This document shows positions 27,581 to 35,189 of a DNA stretch of 64,000 bases, one piece after another; positions within the stretch are counted from its first letter, which is position 1; the number at the start of each line of letters is the position of its first letter. The stretch covers positions 1-64,000 of the forward strand of contig JAHDDW010000003.1 in the NCBI GenBank assembly GCA_020629155.1, in the 5' to 3' direction. The position numbers and the translations under genes are program-made. The notes below the pieces were generated by a model. It made no database searches, had not been told where the DNA came from, and worked only from the letters and a program-made list of their open reading frames with translations. The stretch comes from Acidimicrobiales bacterium (GTDB lineage Bacteria > Actinomycetota > Acidimicrobiia > Acidimicrobiales > SZUA-35).

Positions 27581-28019
27581 CTCAACCAGTCAACAAGATT
27601 CCAAGCGACGTGCTTCGATTCTGCTACAAACTATCGAAACCCCAGATTGTGTCAACGGGCCCTTCGATAACTTCACGCAAATTTCTGACGCTCAAGAAAT
27701 TATGGCTCGTGTTTCTGCTGAAGATAAACTCATGCTACATGAAACGCTTAAATATTTCTTGAATGGAGAAAAAATCCGAGCAATGTCTGCCTTCAAAATG
27801 TTATCTGAGCAAACCAAACAAGAAGTAACACAGTTTATCTTTGATAAAAAACTCGCAACACGTTTAACCGAAGGTCCTTTTGCCCGAGTACAAACTCCAG
27901 ATCTCAATCAAATCAGGACGTTGCGCCGCGAGGATATTACTGCATTTCCTTCACTTCCCGGAGCAGGTGATTTAGGAACAGGTCCTTTAGGAACGGTCAG
28001 CCCGCTCCGCAGCAATTGA
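27573..28019 (+). CDS. Unknown 148-residue protein
   Basis: I do not recognise a family. It overlaps the peroxiredoxin end by 8 bases, so the two are probably co-transcribed. Residues 35-115 are predicted mostly helical (SAEDKLMLHETLKYFLNG...), and the C-terminus is a Gly/Pro-rich tail. There is no signal peptide, membrane helix or conserved Cys motif. Any role in redox defence would be guilt by association. Confidence 0.65.
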   Translation: MDDSTSQQDSKRRASILLQTIETPDCVNGPFDNFTQISDAQEIMARVSAEDKLMLHETLKYFLNGEKIRAMSAFKMLSEQTKQEVTQFIFDKKLATRLTEGPFARVQTPDLNQIRTLRREDITAFPSLPGAGDLGTGPLGTVSPLRSN

Positions 28020-28146
28020 TCAATGCTGCTTGTCCATCGACATATGGATCGTACAACAACATCGTAACAGTACCTTCAGTGCGATTCTTTCCAGGTTTCT
28101 GAAGTTAAACCGCTTCTCGAACAATACTGAAATGTGTGCATCCAAA

Positions 28147-29712
28147 CTAGTTGTTGGCCAAAACCTCAAACGCGAAGCTTGCGATGTTTCTTGTTTCTTC
28201 GCTGAAGGTTATGCCAACTAAGATAATTTGGTCAGCGTGTGTTTTATACTTTTCGGCATAGTTCTTCTCTTTAATCTGGCTAAGGGCATTCGAAAACTCT
28301 GGGGCTGAATTTGCAGTTACTTTGAATTCAAGGATGTAAACAATTTTTTCGCCGCTTGAATCGTTGACCTGTAGCGTCAAATCAATTCGCCCTTTATTCG
28401 TAACATCTTCAGCTGTTACCACAGCACCGAGAGAGTTTAAATACGCATACATAACAGAGGCGTAATAACCCTCATACTGCGCAATCTTGTTATTACGATA
28501 GTTGTCGTTTGCGATGCCGCTAAATAACGACACGATCTGTTTTTCTAAAGATGTAAGATCAACCTGCTGTAACGCTTTCATCGCAGGCAGAAGCTTCGGT
28601 GTTTTTTCTAGCAAATAGTTTTTCAAAACAAGCTGGTTAAAGCTTGTTCGCACTTCATGGTTCGGAAAACCTAACTCAAAAACATCGGAGCCATACACCG
28701 TCTCGGCTCCTGTGATTGTGATATAGCCACTTTGAAACAGCAACGTTTCAAGTTGCAGATTGTTTGTGTCAAAGCTGCCTAACACTTCATAGGTTGCCTC
28801 AATAGAATCAAGTAATGGAAGATGATAGTGGCTAGAACGCAACACCTGCAACAAAAAACTTGGTGTGCCTGTTTCGAACCAATAGGGACGATACGAGTGC
28901 TCGTTCTGTAGAAACAACAAAATATCAAAAGGGTTATACACCTTTTCGCCCAGCCAGTTATAGCCGTTATACCATTGCCGCAGCTTTTCCATATCGACGC
29001 CATGAAGCACCTCAGAGAAATACGTTGCAACTTCGTCGTGGGTATAGCCACAAAGTGACCCGAAGCGGCGGCCAATCGAGATATCCTCCAAATTGTTTAA
29101 CCCACTAAATACTGAAACCTTCGAAAATTTTGACACGCCCGTAAGAAACGCAAACCGCAAAGCATTATCTTGGTCTTTAATAGCAGAATAAAGACTTTGC
29201 AAGCCACGAGTTATTTCATGCAGTTCGCTATTCGCTAAATTATCCAGAATAGGTTTATCGTATTCGTCGATAAGAACAACTACTTTTTGATCAAATTGCC
29301 GCTGCACAGCACTAATCAAGGTAGACAAGGCCACAGCATTATCAAGCGCTGCATCTAACTCAACGCCTAAGCGTTGCGCATTTTCTTGCAAAAGCGCCAT
29401 AACTCGGACATTTAACTCGGCTCGGGATTCAACAATGCCGTTCGCAAACGAAATATGAATAACTGGATGTTTCGTTTCCCACGCCCATTCGCTATGAATC
29501 GCTAGACCCTCAAAAAGTTCTTCTGCCCCCTCGAAAAGCTCTTTCAATGTGTCAACCAATAGCGATTTTCCAAATCTGCGTGGCCGAGACAAGAAATAAT
29601 ATTTACCCTCAACAAGACGTTTAATATCAGCTGTTTTATCGACATAGACATACCCTTCAGAAATAATTTCTCTGAAGCTGCTAATGCCAATGGGTAAACG
29701 TTTCGAGGCCAT
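28147..29712 (-). CDS. AAA ATPase with C-terminal PD-(D/E)XK nuclease domain, second copy
   Basis: This 521-residue protein is a clear paralogue of the one at 6411-7967. Both begin with LPIGI followed by YVDKT and share SRPRRFGKSLL, VDEYDKPILD, LTGVSKFSKVS/LTGVTKFSKVS, MEKLRQWYNGYNWLGEKVYNP-like segments and the nuclease motif D444...E462-x-K464. A TATAGT box lies nine bases before the ATG, implying a very short leader. The two copies differ throughout, so the duplication is not recent or they arrived separately. Confidence 0.88.
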   Translation of the reverse strand: MASKRLPIGISSFREIISEGYVYVDKTADIKRLVEGKYYFLSRPRRFGKSLLVDTLKELFEGAEELFEGLAIHSEWAWETKHPVIHISFANGIVESRAELNVRVMALLQENAQRLGVELDAALDNAVALSTLISAVQRQFDQKVVVLIDEYDKPILDNLANSELHEITRGLQSLYSAIKDQDNALRFAFLTGVSKFSKVSVFSGLNNLEDISIGRRFGSLCGYTHDEVATYFSEVLHGVDMEKLRQWYNGYNWLGEKVYNPFDILLFLQNEHSYRPYWFETGTPSFLLQVLRSSHYHLPLLDSIEATYEVLGSFDTNNLQLETLLFQSGYITITGAETVYGSDVFELGFPNHEVRTSFNQLVLKNYLLEKTPKLLPAMKALQQVDLTSLEKQIVSLFSGIANDNYRNNKIAQYEGYYASVMYAYLNSLGAVVTAEDVTNKGRIDLTLQVNDSSGEKIVYILEFKVTANSAPEFSNALSQIKEKNYAEKYKTHADQIILVGITFSEETRNIASFAFEVLANN

Positions 29713-29768
29713 ATACGCCTTACTATAGCAAGGTCTTTATCCTTACAGATTAAACCTTCTGAGAATGG

Positions 29769-31271
29769 TTAACGACGAACATCTGGGTCGGTCTGGATCA
29801 CTCGGGAACGAACAGTGAAGACGCTGTCGCCTGAAAGAACACCGCCGCGAGCGAACAAGCGACCATACGCCCAGTTAGACAAACCAAGTTCTGGACGGCC
29901 AAAAGCATACTGACCGTCTACCCATCTGGTAAAACCGTCGCCGACAAACGGCGCATCGATGCTCTGCCAAAAACGATCTTGCTCCTGGCTGTCTTCACTA
30001 ATCAAACTTGCCACAAATCGCGGGGCGTAACGTCCAAATAGTTCAACCGCTTCTTGCACTGAATCGACTGCTATGAGCGTGATTTCTGGCGAATCTTCCC
30101 ATTCCCATTCGGTTGCAAGCTCGGCCTTTGGCAAAACCGTAGCCTTTGCCTCTGTTACACTGCCACCAGCACGACTGATCTGTACTTTCTCATCAAACCA
30201 CGACTGTGGTACAACATCTTGCGAGCCGTCAACAACATGCAGTTTAGGGTTGACACCACGACGATTAGCCGCCTCGTTCAGGCCAGCCAAAACCGCCTGC
30301 ACACCTCTTTCAGCCTGCGATCGCAGCACACACACGGTGTTTAACGTATTGCACACTTTACGATCCAACGAATTTGCGACTACTGCCTGCAAACGCTCAT
30401 AATCGGCACCTTCGCCAACAACCATCCACGCGCCACCAGTGCCATGCAAACTCACAGGCACACCGCTTTGCCGAGCGACCGCCCCGAGTTGGGAAACAGC
30501 TTTGCCACTCCCCCGAGCAACAGCCAACGACAGCCCAGGATTAGAAAACAACGCCCACCCAACACTACGTTCTCTGCTTGGCAGCAAACACGCAGCACCA
30601 AGCGGCAAACCAGCAGCCTCCAGTGCTGGAAGTAACGCCGAAGAAACAATAGCCTGCGCCGTTTGATACGCGTCAGAGCCAATACGAAATACCACAGTAT
30701 TACCGCTGCGAAGCACACCACACGCATCAGCGAAAACATTCGGCCGGCCTTCGAAAATAAACCCGACAACGCCTATGCCAGCTTTTCGCTGCTGCACTTT
30801 CCATCCTTCGTGAACTGTTTCATCAACAAGCTGATCACGGCTTGAGGGCTGCGAAGCCCACATCTGCAAACCAGCAACCATATCGCTACGCATTTTCTCG
30901 TCAAGAATCAGCCGCGTCACTGAACGACCTTTAGCTTTTGCGGCAGCAACATCTTGCCTGTTCGCTTCGGCGATCGCAGCGAAAGAATCATCGTCAGCGA
31001 GCAAAGCAGCGAAGCGTTCATAAAAGTCAGTGATCTGTTGGTCACTGCAACCAGCTAACGCAGCAAACGCATCAGAGGCCTCATCAACCGTAGTAGACGC
31101 AATATCCCACTGGGAAGCTGGAACGTGTAATACATCGCCGCTGTCATTCACAACAATAACTTTGTCACCCTCAACAAAGTTATCCGCCAACTCGGGCGAA
31201 ACAGAAGTGACTTTGTCGCCGCCGAAAAGAATTTTTTGTCCTGGCTGCAATTGTTGAAGCTGTTCAATCAT
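29769..31271 (-). CDS. proA: Glutamate-5-semialdehyde dehydrogenase-like protein with extra N-terminal domain
   Basis: ProA reduces gamma-glutamyl phosphate to the semialdehyde in proline synthesis. The ALDH-fold core (about 63-500) has GVVGFIFEGRPNV, LRSGNTVVFRIGSDA, VSLHGTGGAW and the catalytic Cys in RKVCNTLNTVCVL. It is 500 residues against the usual 415-420. The extra 60 or so N-terminal residues (PGQKILFGGDKVTSV..., beta-rich) are not part of standard ProA. No proB is adjacent. A TAGGCT box six bases before the ATG supports this start and a leaderless mRNA, so the extension is likely real. The exact substrate is inferred from the family. Confidence 0.82.
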   Translation of the reverse strand: MIEQLQQLQPGQKILFGGDKVTSVSPELADNFVEGDKVIVVNDSGDVLHVPASQWDIASTTVDEASDAFAALAGCSDQQITDFYERFAALLADDDSFAAIAEANRQDVAAAKAKGRSVTRLILDEKMRSDMVAGLQMWASQPSSRDQLVDETVHEGWKVQQRKAGIGVVGFIFEGRPNVFADACGVLRSGNTVVFRIGSDAYQTAQAIVSSALLPALEAAGLPLGAACLLPSRERSVGWALFSNPGLSLAVARGSGKAVSQLGAVARQSGVPVSLHGTGGAWMVVGEGADYERLQAVVANSLDRKVCNTLNTVCVLRSQAERGVQAVLAGLNEAANRRGVNPKLHVVDGSQDVVPQSWFDEKVQISRAGGSVTEAKATVLPKAELATEWEWEDSPEITLIAVDSVQEAVELFGRYAPRFVASLISEDSQEQDRFWQSIDAPFVGDGFTRWVDGQYAFGRPELGLSNWAYGRLFARGGVLSGDSVFTVRSRVIQTDPDVRR

Positions 31272-31283
31272 GGCTACAGCCTA
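31272..31283 (-). promoter_or_regulatory. Leaderless-type -10 box of proA
   Basis: TAGGCT (31283-31278, minus strand), then six bases, then ATG at 31271. No Shine-Dalgarno is visible. Confidence 0.5.
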
Positions 31284-31466
31284 TAGCAAAAATAGTCCAG
31301 CAGTAGCCAAAATCGTTCCGAACAGCTTTATAAACGGATGCTCTTTCTCTTTCAAAATAAAGTAAGAGCCTGCTAGGAAATCAACTTCCAAAGGGTACTT
31401 GCTGCTTTGTCTGTTGAAACGTTGAGCCATCTCTAGTATTGCTACTGTTTTATACAGTGCACTCAT
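31281..31466 (-). CDS. Possible 61-residue protein with C-terminal hydrophobic helix
   Basis: An ATG at 31466 opens a frame ending in FIKLFGTILATAGLFLL, a plausible membrane helix. Neither a Shine-Dalgarno nor a leaderless -10 box is found in front, and it fills the gap between hrpB and proA. The protein-like composition is the only support. Confidence 0.25.
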   Translation of the reverse strand: MSALYKTVAILEMAQRFNRQSSKYPLEVDFLAGSYFILKEKEHPFIKLFGTILATAGLFLL

Positions 31467-31538
31467 ACTTTCGCTGCGGTTGGTGCTTACAGACGAGGAT
31501 AGACAGTTCACTGAACATATATTTTCGCAAGAAATTGT

Positions 31539-34004
31539 CTATGGTTTTTCGGGCCAGTCGTGTTTTGGATAGCGGCCTTTCATTTCTTTACGAACGTCAT
31601 GCCAGCTGCCATTCCAGAAACCTGCTAAATCATTGGTTGTTTGAATTGGTCGTTGCGCTGGTGATAGCAGTTCGAATGTTAACAGCACTGCTCCATCGGC
31701 GAGCATGGGTGTTTGTGTAACGCCGAATAATTCTTGCGCTCGAACCGAGACAAGTGGGAAAGGTTTTGTGTAGTCAATTTTTTTCTGACGACCAGATGGC
31801 AGCGTATATGTCGATGGGGCTAACGTGTCCAATCGCTGCTTTTGTTTCCAACTGAGTTCTGACTCGAAGATCTGCGCCATATCTAATGCAGCCACATCTT
31901 TTAGACTTGTTGATTCGAGTAGCCACGGAGTGAAGAAGTGCTGTGCATCACGCCGTAATGTTTCATCACATACGTCAGGCAGTTCTTCTTGCGGACAATG
32001 TGTTGCGGCAAACACTACCCGAGCTTGCAGCTGTTTCGCTTGCGTCGACCATGACAGTAACTTTAGCCCTTGCGTTTGAATCTGTTCTAACAAAAGCTGC
32101 GTCACTTCTTCTGACGGCTGAACTTGTTCATCGACTGTGCCGAAATCGAGTGAACCAAGCCGACGCTCAACTCGCTGGCTGACATCGTTTTGTTTTGCAT
32201 CCCACCCTAAGAAACGGCGTTCGGTTATTTCGCTTTGGAAACCTAATTCAACATCGATTGCATCGATAGGCGCTGCCCGTCGGATCTGCGGGTTTCGTTT
32301 CTCGCCTGTTACTTCAGCCACAACGAGCATCGCTTCAAGCGCAAGCTGGTCATGTTGAGGCACTTGCGCGCCGATGCCGCTACGCAGACGAAACCTGCCA
32401 CCTCGCCCACCACGATTTTGCGCAAGCCGATCAGGATACGCTAACGCTAGTGTGCGCCCTACATCTTCAGGTGCGATTGTGACCCGACGAGCTTTACAAC
32501 GCTTCGCAATATCGCGAGCGCGAGAACGCACTGTTTTGATTGCTCGACCATCGCTAAAAGGGATCGTAACGTTTAGGTCTTCAACAAGAGTGATACGAGA
32601 CCACACATCGGCTGGTCGTTCTGATGGACGACCAGCAATAACATCACGCTCACTCAGCAATGCTGCTAGCACGCATGCAGTCCAACCAAGTGGACCATCG
32701 CCTGACGCTGCCACCATTGCCGCAAGACGAGGCGGCAACGGCAAAGTAAGCATCGCTCGCCCCCGTTTGGTTATACGCCCATTGATGTCTAGCGCATCAA
32801 GCATCTGTAAAACGTCACGAGCTTGCGCTATCGCTTTGTCGTCTGGCTGATCCAGCAGTTGTAATGCGTTGATTGTGGTTCCCCACGCTGCTGCTTCTAA
32901 CAAGACACTTGCAATATCGATCTGTAGAATCTCAGGCGGCTCATGATGTTTACGAGCGCCGTGTTCGAGCTTCGACCAAAGCCGAATCGCCACACCTGGG
33001 CCGAGGCGACCCGCACGACCGCAGCGTTGTTGTGCTGAAGCACGACTATGGTCGACAGTAACGAGCTTTGTTAAACCTGTCGCAGGATCAAACCGTGGAC
33101 GTCTGGCAACACCAGAATCGATGACAACCCCGATACCTTCAACAGTCAGTGACGTTTCGGCGACGTCGGTCGAGACGATCACACGCCGCTTCGCCGGATT
33201 AGCGCGCAGAGCTTCATCTTGCGCTGCGCTGTCAAGCCCACCATATAAAGGTAAAGCAGAAACTTGTGGGTATTTCTGTTGAATGGAGTTTACTAGACGA
33301 CGAATTTCGGCAATACCAGGCATAAAAGCCAGCACGTCGCCAGGTTCATTGAGCGCTTCCTCAACGGCGCGCATCATCGCATTTTCAAGTCGTTCTTTTT
33401 GTTTGCGTGGGCGCCAGCGAATATCAACTGGATATGTCCGCCCTTCACATGCAACAATTGGTGCTGGCTCTTTAGTATCACTAAGCAAATGAGCAATTTT
33501 TTGTGCATCAATTGTGGCCGACATAACCAAAATGCGCAGATCTTCACGCAATGTTTCGGCTGTATCTAAAGCAAAGGCAAGACCCATATCAGCATGCACA
33601 CTACGCTCATGGAACTCATCAAAAATAACTGCGCCAACGCCCACCAGCTCTGGATCTGTCTGTAGGCGACGTGTTAGAATGCCTTCGGTTACAACCACTA
33701 TTCTCGTAGCGGCGCTGACCTTTGCGTCATCACGGACACGATAGCCAACCACATCACCAACACGGGTCTCTAGCAGCTGTGCCATACGTTTTGCAACTGC
33801 ACGAGCAGCCACACGGCGAGGTTCTAACACCAAAATAGTTTGATCGCCAAGCCAAGATTCATCTAACAGCCGTAGCGGAACAATAGTCGATTTACCAGCC
33901 CCAGGCTCGGCAACAAGCACTGCTTTACGTTCATTTTCTAAAGCGCTACGCAGTTCTATAATGCTGTTTTCTATCGGCAGATCAGTGGGTGCTAAACGAC
34001 TCAT
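31539..34004 (-). CDS. hrpB: ATP-dependent helicase HrpB
   Basis: HrpB is a DEAH/RHA helicase of uncertain bacterial role. The 821-residue product has motif I AEPGAGKSTIVPL, motif II FDEFHER, SATIDAQ, the C-terminal helicase motifs STDVAETSLTVEGIGVVIDSG (split across the strand) and QRCGRAGRLGPG, then the HrpB-specific C-terminal domain (about 470-821). I use the ATG at 34004 because TAGAGT lies seven bases upstream; a GTG at 34031 is possible. It follows the SNF2 and SWIM genes on the same strand but may have its own leaderless start. Confidence 0.93.
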   Translation of the reverse strand: MSRLAPTDLPIENSIIELRSALENERKAVLVAEPGAGKSTIVPLRLLDESWLGDQTILVLEPRRVAARAVAKRMAQLLETRVGDVVGYRVRDDAKVSAATRIVVVTEGILTRRLQTDPELVGVGAVIFDEFHERSVHADMGLAFALDTAETLREDLRILVMSATIDAQKIAHLLSDTKEPAPIVACEGRTYPVDIRWRPRKQKERLENAMMRAVEEALNEPGDVLAFMPGIAEIRRLVNSIQQKYPQVSALPLYGGLDSAAQDEALRANPAKRRVIVSTDVAETSLTVEGIGVVIDSGVARRPRFDPATGLTKLVTVDHSRASAQQRCGRAGRLGPGVAIRLWSKLEHGARKHHEPPEILQIDIASVLLEAAAWGTTINALQLLDQPDDKAIAQARDVLQMLDALDINGRITKRGRAMLTLPLPPRLAAMVAASGDGPLGWTACVLAALLSERDVIAGRPSERPADVWSRITLVEDLNVTIPFSDGRAIKTVRSRARDIAKRCKARRVTIAPEDVGRTLALAYPDRLAQNRGGRGGRFRLRSGIGAQVPQHDQLALEAMLVVAEVTGEKRNPQIRRAAPIDAIDVELGFQSEITERRFLGWDAKQNDVSQRVERRLGSLDFGTVDEQVQPSEEVTQLLLEQIQTQGLKLLSWSTQAKQLQARVVFAATHCPQEELPDVCDETLRRDAQHFFTPWLLESTSLKDVAALDMAQIFESELSWKQKQRLDTLAPSTYTLPSGRQKKIDYTKPFPLVSVRAQELFGVTQTPMLADGAVLLTFELLSPAQRPIQTTNDLAGFWNGSWHDVRKEMKGRYPKHDWPEKP

Positions 34005-34017
34005 TGCTTGCACTCTA
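34005..34017 (-). promoter_or_regulatory. Leaderless-type -10 box of hrpB
   Basis: TAGAGT (34017-34012, minus strand), then seven bases, then ATG at 34004. Confidence 0.4.
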
Positions 34018-34037
34018 GTGGGATGTCGCACACTTCT

Positions 34038-35186
34038 CTAACCTGTAAGCTCAGCTGGATCATCTGCTGCTGTGCTGGCCAGGACCCAACCGAGTTGATC
34101 GTCGGCGGCAAAACGCCACCACTGGTTGTCTTGGTCTAGGCGTAGTTGCGTTTTCCCTAGGTTAACGCAGTTATTGTGGCTTCTTGCTGTGCTATTTGAC
34201 GCAGCCTCTAAAGCGTCAATGCCTGGTTTGAGAAGCAATGATGTTGGCTGCCACACCTCACGTGTTATCCGCAAGCCAGCTTCTTGGCCGTAACGCCACG
34301 CTTGTGCCAAGTTAAGAAAGTCGGCTTCCGATAGTTTCTGACTTTCACTCATTTGTTTCTTAGAAATTTCGCCGCTAGCGAACCGACGGACAAGGTCGGC
34401 TTCGGTGTCTATATGCAAATAGCTTTGTGATGTTCCAGAAACCAGATTGTATGCTCGCAGCGCTGCATCAGATACAAGGTGTTGCAAACCTCGCTCTTCG
34501 ATACCGCTATCTTGAGGGGGCACAACACACAGCGTTGCCAGCGAGCCAGATTTTCTAGGCAACCGTTTAAAATCGGTCAGTTCTATCGGCTCTTTTTTGT
34601 AGGCCTTTGACGCCGTTATACCAGGGTCGGCGCCTCGCGGCAAATCGGAAATAGGCTCTTGCACTGTTGCACCTGGTGAACGTTGACTGCGAACTTGTGA
34701 AAGAAGATCATCGCGATCTTGCCCGCAGAAAAGTAGCAGCATAAACGGGTCAGCATCAAATAGTTCGGCTACTGCCCAACAAAAATCGGCGCCATGTTTG
34801 CAGACAACAGCTGCGCTTGGACAGTTGCAGTCAAACACAAAGTTTCTAGCATCAAAGAGAAACAAGGCTAGTTCTTGCGGTACTTCTCCAGAAAGCAGTG
34901 CAACTGCAAGCTGCCCTGTCTCGACAACCTTGGCGATCATAGATGTTAAAGACGCTTCTGTGAACAGTTCTGTGCCTACTTGTACGCTATAAGACTTTTG
35001 ATCAGCTATATCAGCTCGAATACATCCTGGACTCACCTCGATATTTTGGATATGTCGTCTGCGTTTATAGTTTCTCCCTTTTCCTAGGCTGACATTCTGA
35101 GAACTGCCAGCTTCGACTTGCAAAGCCATTTCGATATGGTCTAGCCATAACGCTCCCCAGAAACCTAGCGTGTTAGTTGCCGACAT
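34038..35186 (-). CDS. SWIM zinc-finger protein
   Basis: The 382-residue protein carries a SWIM motif, C-x-C-x(n)-C-x-H, in FDCNCPSAAVVCKHG near residue 120. SWIM domains bind DNA or protein and are often encoded beside SNF2-type helicases. Here the gene starts 3 bases after the SNF2 stop, so the two are surely co-expressed. The N-terminus begins with a WGALWLDH segment and a basic stretch GKGRNYKRRRH typical of this family. The C-terminal half has no recognised domain. A repair role as SNF2 partner is inference. Confidence 0.85.
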   Translation of the reverse strand: MSATNTLGFWGALWLDHIEMALQVEAGSSQNVSLGKGRNYKRRRHIQNIEVSPGCIRADIADQKSYSVQVGTELFTEASLTSMIAKVVETGQLAVALLSGEVPQELALFLFDARNFVFDCNCPSAAVVCKHGADFCWAVAELFDADPFMLLLFCGQDRDDLLSQVRSQRSPGATVQEPISDLPRGADPGITASKAYKKEPIELTDFKRLPRKSGSLATLCVVPPQDSGIEERGLQHLVSDAALRAYNLVSGTSQSYLHIDTEADLVRRFASGEISKKQMSESQKLSEADFLNLAQAWRYGQEAGLRITREVWQPTSLLLKPGIDALEAASNSTARSHNNCVNLGKTQLRLDQDNQWWRFAADDQLGWVLASTAADDPAELTG

Positions 35187-35189
35187 CGC

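Noticed and set aside
28020-28146. Terminator between convergent genes
   Set aside because: Only CTTCAG/CTGAAG arms with a 19-base loop and no T-run were found.
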